64,000 nucleotides of DNA from positions 52,584 through 116,583 of the forward strand of contig NZ_KE386979.1 in NCBI RefSeq assembly GCF_000429865.1, read 5' to 3'. Both the position numbers and the translations under genes were made by a program. Position 1 is the first letter of the stretch. Every line of letters starts with the position of its first letter. This document shows, one piece after another, positions 54,124 through 63,764 of the stretch. The stretch comes from Cucumibacter marinus DSM 18995 (GTDB lineage: Bacteria > Pseudomonadota > Alphaproteobacteria > Rhizobiales > Devosiaceae). Below the pieces are notes generated by a model. It was not told the DNA's origin. It ran no database searches and saw only the letters and a list, made by a program, of their open reading frames with translations.

Positions 54124-55203
54124 ATGGCGCAACTACCGGCTGACAAGCTGGAGGCTCTCGAGAAGAAATTCGTCTCGCTGGAAAGCGATCTGGCGGCCAA
54201 TCCGGATCCGGAAACCTTTGTGCGGCTGTCCAAGGAATATGCCGAGCTTCAGCCGGTGGTCGAGAAGATCCGCGCCTATCGTCGTGCCGACGCTGAACTC
54301 CAGGGCACGCTCGAGATCATCGAGGCGGGGGGCGATCAGGAGCTGGTCGATCTTGCCTATGAGGAACGCGACGAGCTGCGCGAGACCATCGAAGGGCTGA
54401 CCCACGAAATCAGGCTGCTGCTGCTGCCCAAGGACGCCGATGACAACCGTTCGGCGATTCTCGAAATCCGCGGCGGCACCGGCGGAGACGAGGCGGCGCT
54501 GTTCGCAGGGGATCTGTTCCGCATGTATCAGCGCCACGCCGAACTGGCCGGCTGGAAGATGAGCATCCTCGAGGCCAGCGAGGGCGATGTCGGTGGTTAT
54601 AAGGAAATCACCGCGCAGATCGCTGGCACCGGGGTCTATGCCCGGATGAAGTATGAATCGGGGGTTCACCGGGTTCAGCGTGTGCCCGAGACCGAATCGG
54701 GCGGGCGGATCCACACTTCGGCGGCAACGGTTGCCGTTTTGCCGGAAGTCGAGGACATCGATATCGAAATCCGCCCCGAGGATCTGCGCATCGACACCAT
54801 GCGTGCCTCGGGCGCCGGCGGGCAGCATGTGAACACTACCGATTCGGCGGTACGCATCACCCATATCCCGACAGGCACCGTGGTGACCGCCTCGGAGAAA
54901 TCCCAGCACCAGAACCGCGCCACCGCGATGAAGGTCCTGCGGGCGCGCCTGTTCGAAATGCAGAAGGTCGAGCGCGACAGTGCCCGCGCCGAAGCCCGCA
55001 AGGGCATGGTCGGGTCGGGCGACCGGTCCGAGCGCATCCGCACCTATAATTTTCCGCAAGGGCGGGTCACCGATCACCGCATCAACCTGACGTTGTACAA
55101 GCTCGACAAGGTGATCGCCGGTGAAGCGCTTGACGAGATCATCGACGCGTTGATCACCGAGGATCAGGCGGCCAAGCTCGCCGCTCTCGACGAGGACGCG
55201 TAA
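54124..55203 (+). CDS. prfA: Peptide chain release factor 1
   Basis: A 359-residue RF1. The stop-codon recognition PxT is PET at residues 188-190 and the GGQ motif is at 232-234 ([20 protein letters not shown]), so it reads UAA and UAG. It follows AAGAGGACATC and is coupled to prmC, which methylates the GGQ Gln, with a 16-nt gap. Confidence 0.97.
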   Translation: MAQLPADKLEALEKKFVSLESDLAANPDPETFVRLSKEYAELQPVVEKIRAYRRADAELQGTLEIIEAGGDQELVDLAYEERDELRETIEGLTHEIRLLLLPKDADDNRSAILEIRGGTGGDEAALFAGDLFRMYQRHAELAGWKMSILEASEGDVGGYKEITAQIAGTGVYARMKYESGVHRVQRVPETESGGRIHTSAATVAVLPEVEDIDIEIRPEDLRIDTMRASGAGGQHVNTTDSAVRITHIPTGTVVTASEKSQHQNRATAMKVLRARLFEMQKVERDSARAEARKGMVGSGDRSERIRTYNFPQGRVTDHRINLTLYKLDKVIAGEALDEIIDALITEDQAAKLAALDEDA

Positions 55204-55219
55204 GCCGGCAGGAAACCCG

Positions 55220-56086
55220 ATGAGCGAAGAAGCGCATATCAGTTTCGGACAATTGGCGCGGCGGCTCCGCCAGCGCTTTGAAGCGTCCGGTATCGACACA
55301 GCGCCGCTCGACGCGCGTTTGCTGGTGGCCCATGCCGCCGGGCTTGGCGATGCGGGGCTGATCGTGCGCGAGCACGAGGCGGTCTCTCCCGATGTCATCG
55401 CCGATGCCGAAGGACTGGCGGATCGCCGGCTCGATGGCGAACCGGTGGCCCGGATCATCGGGGAAAAGGAATTTTACGGGCTTGTGATCGGGCTCAATGA
55501 CGACACGCTGGTGCCGCGTCCCGATACCGAGGTGCTGGTGGAGACCGGGCTCGGTCAGATCGCCGGGCACGACCATCCCCGCGTCCTGGATCTCGGCACG
55601 GGCAGCGGTTGCGTTGCGATTGCCATCGCCATGCACCATCCAAATGCCGAGGTAGTGGCGACGGATATCAGCGCCGGCGCGCTCGCCATGGCCAATGCCA
55701 ATCTGGCGCTTTACGGGCTCGAGGGCCGGGTCGGGGTGGTGTGCGGGCAATGGTTTGCCCCGCTGCCGGCGGAGACCCGTTTCGATCTCATCGTTTCCAA
55801 CCCGCCCTATATCGAGAGCGGGGCCATCCCGGGGCTGGCGCCCGAAGTCAGCCGCCACGATCCGTTGCTGGCGCTCGATGGCGGGGCGGACGGGCTCGAT
55901 GCCTATCGCGAGATCATCGGGGCAGCGGACCGGTTCCTCAACCCCGGCGGCATGCTCGCGCTGGAGATCGGAGCGACCCAGGCCGGGGCGGTCGGTGCGC
56001 TCATGAAAGATAAAGGTTTCGCCGATATTCTCGTCGCCAAGGACCTCGCCGGTCTCGATCGTGTGGTCAGCGCCCGTTTGCCGTAA
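55220..56086 (+). CDS. prmC: Peptide chain release factor N(5)-glutamine methyltransferase PrmC
   Basis: A 288-residue methyltransferase. It has the conserved segments ARIIGEKEFYGLVIGLNDDTLVPRPDTEVLVE, VLDLGTGSGCVAIAIA (motif I), and the catalytic NPPY at residues 194-197. It modifies the Gln of the RF GGQ motif. It lies directly after prfA. Confidence 0.96.
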   Translation: MSEEAHISFGQLARRLRQRFEASGIDTAPLDARLLVAHAAGLGDAGLIVREHEAVSPDVIADAEGLADRRLDGEPVARIIGEKEFYGLVIGLNDDTLVPRPDTEVLVETGLGQIAGHDHPRVLDLGTGSGCVAIAIAMHHPNAEVVATDISAGALAMANANLALYGLEGRVGVVCGQWFAPLPAETRFDLIVSNPPYIESGAIPGLAPEVSRHDPLLALDGGADGLDAYREIIGAADRFLNPGGMLALEIGATQAGAVGALMKDKGFADILVAKDLAGLDRVVSARLP

Positions 56087-56400
56087 GGCGCGATTGCCCG
56101 GGAATTGGGGGATGTCCGCATTTTTCGCTTGGAAATGGCAAGCGAAGCGGTTAGGGTCCGAGCCGCTGAAGGGGTGCTTTGACGGCACCTCACCAATCCC
56201 GCAAGCTATATTCTGGCGATGCCCTTTGGGGCAGGCGGGCAGCAAACCAAGGCACGACCCAATCTTTGTGACGGAACGGTAGCAGCGGCAGCTACGGTGG
56301 GAGCATAATAGCTCCATTCCGCGCGGTGCGACTGGTGATGTTAACCGAATTGGCCGACCCCCTTGGGTTCGCCGCACAAGAGTGAAGTAACAAACGATCC
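56087..56400. other. Intergenic region upstream of the DUF4167 gene
   Basis: 314 nt without a believable ORF. It has a hairpin GGAGC-ATAATA-GCTCC at 56300-56315 and no T-run after it. It probably holds the promoter of the DUF4167 gene, but I cannot assign -35/-10 boxes with confidence. Confidence 0.4.
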
Positions 56401-57177
56401 ATGAGACCTGGACAGCAGAACAAGCGTTCGCGCGGCCGTAACAACCGCAAGAATGTCAATCCGCTGACGCGCAACTACGAGAGCAATGGACCTGACGTGA
56501 AGGTGCGCGGCAACGCGGCGCATATCGCGGACAAATATGTCCAGCTCGCACGCGACGCGGCCGCCTCTGGCGACTCGGTAATGGCCGAGAACTACTTCCA
56601 ACACGCCGAGCATTATTTCCGCATCATCTCCGCGGCTCAGGCGCAAAATCAGCAGCGCCAGCAGGACAATCAGTCCGACAATGGCGATCAGGACGACGGC
56701 GGTTCCGACGATCAGTCCAACGACAATGGCAATGGCCGCCGCGCCGCTGCCAATGGCGCGGACAATGAAGATCGCGGCGAGGCCGGTGGCGATGATCGCG
56801 AGTCCGGCCGGGGCCGCCGGCGCCGTCAACGCGACACTGCCGAAGACGGACAGGGTGATGCGTCCGGCAAAGACGCTTCGGGCAAAGAGGTTTCCGGCAA
56901 GCCTGCCTCTGAAAAGGCCGATGCAGGCAAGGCCGATGCGGGCAAAGACGTTTCCGGCAAGGACGTTTCCGGCAAGCAAGCTGCGGATAGCGGTGTATCC
57001 GGGGAGGCCAATGGCCAAGCCGGCGATGACGCCGTTGAGGCCGAAGCGCCCAAGCGCCGCGCCCGCCGCCCGCGCCGCACCGCAACGTCCGATCAAGGCG
57101 ATCTGGCCGGTGCACCGCAGCCCAGCATTGAACCGCTGGGCGCCGGCAAGGATGACGAGCCCGCCGCCGCCGAATAG
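56401..57177 (+). CDS. DUF4167-domain protein with repetitive tail
   Basis: A 258-residue protein. The conserved N-terminal DUF4167 domain (about residues 1-80) has KRSRGRNNRKNVNPLTRNYESNGPDVKVRGNAAHIADKYVQLARDA and DSVMAENYFQHAEHYFRII. The rest is low-complexity: Asn/Asp/Gln-rich (80-140), then imperfect repeats of a DxSGK pentapeptide and its variants (ASGK, VSGK, DAGK; about residues 155-205), then a basic Arg-rich stretch. The family is alphaproteobacterial, probably RNA-associated, with no proven role. A terminator follows. Confidence 0.9.
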   Translation: MRPGQQNKRSRGRNNRKNVNPLTRNYESNGPDVKVRGNAAHIADKYVQLARDAAASGDSVMAENYFQHAEHYFRIISAAQAQNQQRQQDNQSDNGDQDDGGSDDQSNDNGNGRRAAANGADNEDRGEAGGDDRESGRGRRRRQRDTAEDGQGDASGKDASGKEVSGKPASEKADAGKADAGKDVSGKDVSGKQAADSGVSGEANGQAGDDAVEAEAPKRRARRPRRTATSDQGDLAGAPQPSIEPLGAGKDDEPAAAE

Positions 57178-57204
57178 CAGGTTGTCACATATCGAGTTTT
57201 GAAA

Positions 57205-57230
57205 AGGCCGGGCCAACGCCCGGCCTCTTT
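57205..57230 (+). terminator. Terminator between the DUF4167 gene and tetR-type gene
   Basis: AGGCCGGGC-CAAC-GCCCGGCCT gives a 9-bp stem followed by CTTTG. It lies between convergent genes and could serve both. Confidence 0.7.
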
Positions 57231-57240
57231 GTGTTTGGCG

Positions 57241-57900
57241 TCAGCGCCTTTCCACGATCTCCCGGCGGCGAGCTTCAAGGCCCGACAGAATCAGCGAGAG
57301 ACCGGCTTCGAAGGCGTCATGCGGGTCGTTGAGGCCGCTGCGGCGCTGCATGACCGCCGCGGTGAGGTTCGGGTAGAGGGCCGGGTCGGGCGGGTCGTGC
57401 CGGTCGCCGCCGCGCTTGGTCGAATCCTTTAAGCGGGCCCGCTCGGCCTCGGCCTGGTATTCGAGCGCCGACCCCATGACGTAGTTCCCCACGCTCATGA
57501 TCAGGGTCAGCGCTTCGCCCGGCGAGAACCCGGCATCTGTCCACATGCCCAGCCAGCGCTCGATGTGGGGCAGGCCCAGATCGGTGGGGCGATTGCCGGC
57601 CATGACGCGGGCCGCATCGCGATAGGAGATCAGGGTGCGGTACTGGCGGCGGAACATCTCGGCAATCATGTCCTTCCACTCGCCATCCTTGGGCAGGGGC
57701 GGCTCCTTGGCCCGCTGCAGTGCGATCATGCATTCGGCCATCTGGTCGAGCAGCTGACGCTTGTCCTTGACGTGCCAGTAGAGGGTGGGCGCGGACACGC
57801 CGAGAGCCTTGGCAAGGCGCCGCAAGGTGAGCGCGTCGAGCCCGTCTTCATCCAGCAATTCAATGGCCTTAGCCACCACTTCGTCGCGCGTCAGCGCCAT
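57241..57900 (-). CDS. TetR-family regulator (TetR_C type)
   Basis: A 219-residue regulator. The N-terminal HTH is EVVAKAIELLDEDGLDALTLRRLAKALGVSAPTLYWHVKDKRQLLDQMAE. This arrangement, with the recognition helix APTLYWHVK, is that of TetR itself and relatives. The C-terminal ligand domain fits the TetR_C class. It is divergent from an ABC exporter gene pair and faces two perfect palindromes (57923-57964), so it very probably represses that pair and itself. The inducer may be a drug or toxic compound exported by the ABC pair. Confidence 0.93.
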   Translation of the reverse strand: MALTRDEVVAKAIELLDEDGLDALTLRRLAKALGVSAPTLYWHVKDKRQLLDQMAECMIALQRAKEPPLPKDGEWKDMIAEMFRRQYRTLISYRDAARVMAGNRPTDLGLPHIERWLGMWTDAGFSPGEALTLIMSVGNYVMGSALEYQAEAERARLKDSTKRGGDRHDPPDPALYPNLTAAVMQRRSGLNDPHDAFEAGLSLILSGLEARRREIVERR

Positions 57901-57922
57901 GGGCGAACGGGCTCCCTTGCAT

Positions 57923-57964
57923 CTCTAACACTGTTAGAGTATAGCATCTCTAACAGTGTTAGAG
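57923..57964. promoter_or_regulatory. Twin TetR-type operators
   Basis: CTCTAACACTGTTAGAG (57923-57939) and CTCTAACAGTGTTAGAG (57948-57964) are each perfect 8-bp palindromes around one central base, and their centres lie 25 bp apart. They differ only in the central base. They lie between the divergent tetR-type gene and the ABC ATPase gene. The shape resembles tetO. Confidence 0.85.
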
Positions 57965-57991
57965 AAAGAGCGATCTGAGGACGAGCGAACA

Positions 57992-59031
57992 ATGGACGGA
58001 CTATCTCGGGACGAGCGCCGGTCAGCCATGTCTTCGCCAGGGGCGGCACCAGAACAGGCGGATGCGGTGAAGGTCCGCGGTCTCACCAAGAGCTACAAGA
58101 ATGTCGAGGCGGTACGCGGCATCGACCTGACCGTGAAGGCCGGGGAGACTTTCGGTTCCTCGGGCCGAACGGGGCTGGCAAATCGACGACCATCAAGATC
58201 CTGTGCACGCTGGTGCCGGCAAGTTCGGGCACGGCCTATGTGGCCGGGTTCAATGTCGCCACCGAGCGCGATGCAGTGCGGCGGCATATCGGGCTCGTGT
58301 TCCAGGAACCGACGCTCGACGGGTACCTGAGCGCCGAACAAAACCTCAAATTTCACGGCGAACTCTATGGGGTCGACCGGGCGGGGGCGGCGGAGCGGCG
58401 CAAGCAGGTGCTCGACATGGTCGGGCTCTATGAGCGGCGGCATGATCTGGTGCAGACCTTTTCGGGCGGCATGCGGCGGCGGCTCGAGATTGCGCGCGGT
58501 TTGCTGCACTCGCCACGCGTCCTGTTCCTGGACGAGCCGACCATCGGGCTCGATCCGCAGACCCGTGCCTCGATCTGGGACTATATCGCGCAACTGCACG
58601 AGACCGAGGACATCACGGTGTTCGTAACCACCCATTACATGGACGAGGCCGAGCATTGCGACCGGATCGCGATCATGAATGAGGGCCAGATCGTGGCGCT
58701 CGACACACCCGAGGCGCTCAAGGCCGCGGTTGGCAAGGACCGGGTGCAGCTTTCGACCGACGACGATCAGGCGGCCATGGCGGCGCTCAAATCTGAGTTC
58801 GGGCTCGAGGCGCAGATGCGCGACGGCCAGGTGACGATCTCGGTGCCGGAGGGGGCGGGGTTCGTGCCTCAGCTCTTCGAGCGGTTGGGCGTGCCGATCC
58901 GCTCGGTGAGCGTGCATCGCCCGAGCCTTGACGATGTGTTTTTGGCCCATGCGGGCACCACGCTGCGCGATGCCGAACGCGGCAAGGGCCGGCCGGTCCA
59001 TGCCGGATTTCCCCCGATAAGGAGACGATGA
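57992..59031 (+). pseudogene. ABC exporter ATPase (DrrA-type), frameshifted before Walker A
   Basis: The frame from ATG 57992 (after TGAGGACGAG) encodes the normal opening AVKVRGLTKSYKNVEAVRGIDLTVKAGETFG. One T seems to be missing at 58155-58158: GGTTCC where GGTTTCC would restore frame. Downstream, the other frame continues correctly: LGPNGAGKSTTIKIL (Walker A), FSGGMRRRLEIARGL (signature), VLFLDEPTIGLDPQ (Walker B) and the DrrA-type C-terminal region to 59031. The total length is one base short of a multiple of three. All motifs survive, so this is a recent mutation or a sequencing error. The downstream part could start at GTG 58213 but would lack the P-loop. The permease gene overlaps its stop. 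Confidence 0.85.
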
Positions 59032-59888
59032 TGAGCGCCACAGAAATCTCTTCCGTGCGGGTGCCGCGCGGCGGCCTCGGGCACGAAATGCGGGCGGTCA
59101 TGACCGTCTGGCTGCGCGAACTGATCCGGTTCCGGCGCGATCCGGCGCGGATGATCGCCTCGTTGGCGCAGCCCTTTCTGTTTCTTTTCGTGCTCGGTGC
59201 CGGGCTCGGTTCGCTGATCGAAACCGGCAGCGAGACGGCGAGTTTCACCACGTTCCTGTTCCCCGGTGTTCTGGCGATGTCGGTCTTGTTCACCGCAGCC
59301 TTTGCCGGGATCTCGATGGTGTGGGACCGCGAGTTCGGCTTTTTGCGCGAGATGCTGGTGGCGCCGGTCTCGACAACGGCGATCCTCACCGGCAAATGCC
59401 TCGGCGGGGCGACCGTGGCCACCGTCCAGTCGATGGCCATCCTGATCTTCGCCGGGTTTGCCGGGGTGCCCTATGACCCGCTCATGATCGTCGAGATCAT
59501 GGGGCTGTTGTTCCTGATGAGTTTCATGATCACTGCGCTCGGGCTGGTGCTGGCTTCAAGGGTCAAGCAGGTGCAGTCGGCCATGCCGCTTGTGCAATTG
59601 ATCATCACGCCGCTGATGTTCCTGTCGGGCGCGCTGTTCCCGCTGTCGCGGCTGCCGGACTGGCTTTACTGGGTGACCCATCTCAACCCCATGACCTATG
59701 CGGTGGCGCCGCTGCGCGAAGTGGTCTTCGAGCGGCTCGCGATCACGCCCGAGGTCCAGGCATTGCTCAATCCACCGCTATTGTGGGGTGGTTTTGCCGT
59801 GCCGGTCTGGTTACAGGCGCTGATCGTTGCGGGCTGCTGTGCCGGCCTCCTGGCGCTTGCGGTCCTGTTGTTCGCGCGTAGCGAATAA
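59028..59888 (+). CDS. ABC-2-type exporter permease (DrrB-like)
   Basis: A 286-residue membrane protein with six predicted helices. It has the ABC-2 opening [36 protein letters not shown], the FREMLVAP segment ([11 protein letters not shown]) and [32 protein letters not shown], all typical of DrrB-like drug exporters. Its ATG overlaps the stop of the ATPase gene (ATGATGA). With an intact ATPase it would form a two-protein exporter. A strong terminator follows. Confidence 0.9.
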   Translation: MMSATEISSVRVPRGGLGHEMRAVMTVWLRELIRFRRDPARMIASLAQPFLFLFVLGAGLGSLIETGSETASFTTFLFPGVLAMSVLFTAAFAGISMVWDREFGFLREMLVAPVSTTAILTGKCLGGATVATVQSMAILIFAGFAGVPYDPLMIVEIMGLLFLMSFMITALGLVLASRVKQVQSAMPLVQLIITPLMFLSGALFPLSRLPDWLYWVTHLNPMTYAVAPLREVVFERLAITPEVQALLNPPLLWGGFAVPVWLQALIVAGCCAGLLALAVLLFARSE

Positions 59889-59898
59889 AAATGCGGAC

Positions 59899-59932
59899 GG
59901 CCGGGCAGACAAGGTGCCTGCCCGGCCCTTTT
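59899..59932 (+). terminator. Terminator of the ABC exporter pair
   Basis: GGCCGGGCAG and CTGCCCGGCC form a 10-bp perfect stem around ACAAGGTGC, followed by CTTTTG. Confidence 0.88.
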
Positions 59933-60069
59933 GTTTCACAAATCCATGCCTATATCTTGTGCGAAGGGTGTGCCGCCAAAGCGGGCATCTTGATCAAGAT
60001 CAACGCCTTGGGCGTGGGGTTTCGTGCCAAATGGGCGAGCCGCGCGGGCCGAAGAGAAGGAGAGTTGGC

Positions 60070-62685
60070 GTGGATATCGAAAAATACACCGAGCGGGCGC
60101 GCGGTTTCATTCAGAGCGCCCAGCAAATGGCCCTGTCTGCGGGCCATCAGCAGTTTTCACCCCTGCATCTGTTGAAGGTCCTGCTCGACGACGACCAAGG
60201 CATGGCCTCCGGTCTCATCGAGCGTGCGGGCGGCAATCCCACAGCGGTGCGCGGCACCGTGGAGGCGGGGCTGAGAAAGATCGCCCAGGTCTCCGGCGAT
60301 AGCGGCCAGCTCTATCTCGGGCGGGAATTGGCCAAGGTGTTCGACACCGCCGAGCAGGCGGCCAAGAAGGCCGGGGACAGCTATGTCACCGTCGAGCGGC
60401 TTTTGCTGGCTCTGACCATCGAGAAAGACACCGATGCGGGCCGGGCGCTGAAGTCTGCCGGGGTGACCCCGAACGGGCTCAATCAGGCCATCGAAACCCT
60501 GCGCAAGGGCCGCACCGCGGACACCGCTTCTGCCGAAGCGGGCTACGATGCCTTGAAGAAATATGCCCGCGACCTGACCGCGGAAGCGCGAGAAGGCAAG
60601 CTTGACCCCGTCATCGGGCGCGACGAGGAAATCCGCCGCACGATCCAGGTTCTTTCGCGGCGCACCAAGAACAACCCCGTGCTGATCGGCGAACCCGGCG
60701 TTGGCAAGACCGCTATTGCCGAAGGTCTCGCCAACCGCATCGTCAATGGCGATGTGCCCGAAAGCCTCAAGAACAAGTCGCTTCTGGCGCTCGACCTCGG
60801 GGCGATGATCGCGGGTGCGAAATATCGCGGCGAGTTCGAGGAACGGCTCAAATCGGTGCTCAGCGAAATCCAGGCCGCCGAAGGCCAGGTGATCCTGTTC
60901 ATCGACGAGATGCACACGCTTGTGGGTGCCGGCAAGGCGGATGGGGCGATGGACGCCTCGAACCTGTTGAAGCCGGCCCTGGCACGCGGCGAACTCCACT
61001 GCGTGGGCGCGACGACGCTCGACGAATATCAAAAGCACGTGGAAAAGGATGCAGCGCTGGCTCGCCGGTTCCAGCCGGTCTTTGTCAGTGAGCCGTCGGT
61101 CGAGGATACGATTTCGATCCTTCGTGGCCTCAAGGAGAAATACGAGCTGCATCACGGTGTGCGGATCTCGGATTCGGCGCTCGTCTCCGCGGCGACGCTG
61201 TCGAACCGCTACATCACCGAGCGTTTCCTGCCCGACAAGGCGATCGATCTTGTCGATGAGGCGGCAGCGCGGTTGCGGATGCAGGTCGACAGCAAGCCTG
61301 AAGCGCTGGATGAGCTCGACCGCCGGATCATCCAGCTCAAAATCGAACGCGAGGCGCTCAAGAAGGAAACCGACGATGCCTCCAAGGCGCGGCTCGACAA
61401 GCTCGAAGCCGAGCTGAGCGATCTCGAGGAAGAGGCGCAGGCCCTGTCCCAGCGCTGGCTCAAGGAAAAAGAGCGGCTGGGGGAAGCCCAGCACCTCAAG
61501 GAAGATCTCGACCGGGCGCGGACCGACCTCGAAAACGCCCAGCGTGCGGGTGATCTCGCCAAGGCCGGGGAACTGGCCTATGGGGTCATTCCCGAGCTCG
61601 AAAAGAAGATCAAGGCTGCCGAAGACGATGCCGATGGCGTTGCCTCGGACATGGTCGAAGAGGTGGTTTCGCCCGATCACGTCGCGCAGATCGTCTCGCG
61701 CTGGACCGGTGTGCCGGTCGACAGGATGCTCGAAGGCGAACGCGACAAGCTGCTGCGCATGGAAGACGAACTCGGGGCCCGCGTTGTCGGGCAGGCCGAG
61801 GCGGTTCATGCCGTGGCGAAGGCCGTCAGGCGGTCGCGTGCCGGGTTACAGGACCCCAACCGGCCGATCGGCTCGTTCATCTTCCTCGGCCCGACCGGGG
61901 TCGGCAAGACCGAGCTGACCAAGGCGCTCGCGGAGTTCATGTTCGACGATGAGGCGGCGATGGTCCGGCTCGACATGTCCGAATATATGGAAAAGCACGC
62001 GGTCTCGCGGCTGATCGGCGCTCCGCCGGGCTATGTCGGTTACGACGAAGGTGGCGCGCTGACCGAGGCGGTCCGCCGCCGGCCCTACCAGGTGATCCTG
62101 TTCGACGAGATCGAGAAGGCGCACCCGGATGTGTTCAACGTGTTGTTGCAGGTGCTCGACGATGGGCGGCTGACGGACGGGCAGGGCCGCACGGTCGACT
62201 TCCGCAACACGGTCATCATCATGACCTCGAACCTTGGGGCGGAGTATCTGGTTCAGCAGCCCGAAGGCGAGCCGGTCGAGGCGGTGCGGGGCAAGGTGCT
62301 CGATGCGGTCAAATCCGCGTTCCGGCCCGAGTTTCTCAACCGGGTGGACGAGATCCTTCTGTTCCACAGGCTCGGGCGCGAGCATATGGGCGCGATTGTC
62401 GATATCCAGCTCAAGGGGCTCGAAAAGCTCCTGGCGGACCGCGACATCACGCTCGATCTCACCCCGGCGGCGCATGAATGGCTGGCCCGTGAGGGCTATG
62501 ATTCAGCCTATGGCGCCCGGCCGCTCAAGCGGGCGATCCAGCGCAATGTGCAGGATAATCTCGCCGAGGCCATGCTGTCCGGCCAGATCGGGGATGGCAT
62601 GCATGTCACGGTCGATGTCGACAGCGTCGGCACCGGGCTGACGGTCACGCCCGGCGAGGCGACACCCGAAGCCGAGGTCGCCTGA
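60070..62685 (+). CDS. clpB: Chaperone ClpB
   Basis: An 871-residue AAA+ disaggregase. The Clp N-domain (1-150) is followed by NBD1 with Walker A GEPGVGKT at 207-214. The long ClpB middle coiled coil (about residues 410-530) reads [27 protein letters not shown]2 has GPTGVGKT and the pore loop GYVGYDEGG. It works with DnaK to rescue aggregated proteins. GTG 60070 follows AAGGAG by 7 nt and the product opens [13 protein letters not shown], as usual. The longer upstream frame overlaps the ABC permease and is not credible. I see no clear sigma-32 promoter. Confidence 0.97.
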   Translation: MDIEKYTERARGFIQSAQQMALSAGHQQFSPLHLLKVLLDDDQGMASGLIERAGGNPTAVRGTVEAGLRKIAQVSGDSGQLYLGRELAKVFDTAEQAAKKAGDSYVTVERLLLALTIEKDTDAGRALKSAGVTPNGLNQAIETLRKGRTADTASAEAGYDALKKYARDLTAEAREGKLDPVIGRDEEIRRTIQVLSRRTKNNPVLIGEPGVGKTAIAEGLANRIVNGDVPESLKNKSLLALDLGAMIAGAKYRGEFEERLKSVLSEIQAAEGQVILFIDEMHTLVGAGKADGAMDASNLLKPALARGELHCVGATTLDEYQKHVEKDAALARRFQPVFVSEPSVEDTISILRGLKEKYELHHGVRISDSALVSAATLSNRYITERFLPDKAIDLVDEAAARLRMQVDSKPEALDELDRRIIQLKIEREALKKETDDASKARLDKLEAELSDLEEEAQALSQRWLKEKERLGEAQHLKEDLDRARTDLENAQRAGDLAKAGELAYGVIPELEKKIKAAEDDADGVASDMVEEVVSPDHVAQIVSRWTGVPVDRMLEGERDKLLRMEDELGARVVGQAEAVHAVAKAVRRSRAGLQDPNRPIGSFIFLGPTGVGKTELTKALAEFMFDDEAAMVRLDMSEYMEKHAVSRLIGAPPGYVGYDEGGALTEAVRRRPYQVILFDEIEKAHPDVFNVLLQVLDDGRLTDGQGRTVDFRNTVIIMTSNLGAEYLVQQPEGEPVEAVRGKVLDAVKSAFRPEFLNRVDEILLFHRLGREHMGAIVDIQLKGLEKLLADRDITLDLTPAAHEWLAREGYDSAYGARPLKRAIQRNVQDNLAEAMLSGQIGDGMHVTVDVDSVGTGLTVTPGEATPEAEVA

Positions 62686-62717
62686 CCAGCCATCAGTCTC
62701 ATCGACGAGACATCAAA

Positions 62718-62749
62718 CGCCCCCGCTTTCAGGCATGGAAGCGGGGGCG
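62718..62749 (+). terminator. Hairpin downstream of clpB
   Basis: CGCCCCCGCTT and AAGCGGGGGCG form an 11-bp perfect stem 33 nt past the clpB stop. There is no T-run after it, so efficient termination is uncertain. Confidence 0.6.
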
Positions 62750-62834
62750 TGCTCGATTCGGCTTTCGCAATAGTGTTGGGGCGCGTGCTCGCCTAAGCTC
62801 GGCGCTGTATCCAGCATCGTCTTTGGGGGGAGAG

Positions 62835-63764
62835 ATGAACGCGTTGAGAAAAGGGAGCATCATTGCTTTGGCGGTCGGGGCTGTTCTGCCGCTCATGACC
62901 GGACTGGTCCTGGCGCAAAACGGTGCCGACCATTCGGGCGTGGTGACGACGTTCGAGGCCAATCCCGGCCTTGCCGCCGATCCGCAGCCTGGCGGCGGGC
63001 AGTTGACCGTGCTGGGTGATCAGCCGGTTTTGACCGCGTTCGATGCGAACCAGGCCTTCGAGAACTATCTCGATGCGCGCGGTCTCAACGAATTCAACGC
63101 CAATGACTGGAGCGGGTTCGACCCCTTTGCCCTGCCGCAGGGTTTCGAGTTCACGACCCTTGATGCCGACCAACTCGGCACCGGTGAGGACGCGCTGATC
63201 AAGGCATTGCAATTTCAGACCAATGCGCTTGAGCAGGCTGGCGGGCTGAGCCTGTTTCCGGCTGACAAAAATGCCGCCGGTTTGCGGCTGCTGGCCGAAT
63301 TGCGCGCCCTTTCCGAGGACGATCTGACCCGTGTGGTCGCCAATATCACGCCCTGTTCGATCGTGACCTGTCCGCCATTCTCGCAGAGCGAGGTCGTGGG
63401 TCTTGCGATCAAGGTGGGCGACGATCGTCGCGCCGAGCGCGCCGATGCCCGGTCGGCAGAGGCAAACGAACTGGCTGAGGCGGCCAACACGCTGGCCGGA
63501 TCGGCCAATACATTGGCGAGCCAGTCCAACGATACGGCCTGGCTGGCCATGATCGTTGCCGGCGTCGCCGCCATTTTGACCGTCCTTGTGCCGATGGGCA
63601 GTGCGTTCGTCAAACGTGGGCAGGGGACAGGTGAAACCCATCGGCTTGGCGATGCGGCGCTGGCGCAGATTCGCGGTGAAATCCAGTCGGCCCTGGAGAA
63701 ACTCGGCAAACCGGCTCCCGAGCCGGAGGCGCCCGCGCCACCTGCGGGCTCCGGGAGCGGCTGA
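62835..63764 (+). CDS. Unknown exported/membrane protein with C-terminal anchor
   Basis: A 309-residue protein starting MNALRKGSIIALAVGAV after GGGGGGAGAG. An N-terminal signal (residues 6-27) is followed by an Asn/Asp-rich region, then NITPCSIVTCPPFSQSE with two cysteines. A helix-prone, heptad-like stretch (ADARSAEANELAEAANTLAGSANTLASQSND) precedes one membrane helix at about residues 233-256 (TAWLAMIVAGVAAILTVLV). A basic stretch and a Pro/Ala/Glu-rich tail follow. I recognise no family. Confidence 0.7.
   Translation: MNALRKGSIIALAVGAVLPLMTGLVLAQNGADHSGVVTTFEANPGLAADPQPGGGQLTVLGDQPVLTAFDANQAFENYLDARGLNEFNANDWSGFDPFALPQGFEFTTLDADQLGTGEDALIKALQFQTNALEQAGGLSLFPADKNAAGLRLLAELRALSEDDLTRVVANITPCSIVTCPPFSQSEVVGLAIKVGDDRRAERADARSAEANELAEAANTLAGSANTLASQSNDTAWLAMIVAGVAAILTVLVPMGSAFVKRGQGTGETHRLGDAALAQIRGEIQSALEKLGKPAPEPEAPAPPAGSGSG

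Noticed and set aside
56865..56990. Regular short repeats that might suggest a CRISPR array
   Set aside because: The units are about 15 nt, imperfect, in frame with the DUF4167 protein and lack unique spacers. No cas genes are in the window.
59827..60069. An upstream extension of ClpB
   Set aside because: It would overlap the ABC permease and its terminator. GTG 60070 has a good ribosome-binding site and the conserved start.
60000..60069. A heat-shock (sigma-32 or CIRCE) element before clpB
   Set aside because: A CTTGATCAAG palindrome is present nearby, but I could not find a matching -35/-10 pair or a CIRCE inverted repeat.
60157..61809. A 550-residue minus-strand frame across clpB
   Set aside because: Antisense of clpB with no recognisable domain.
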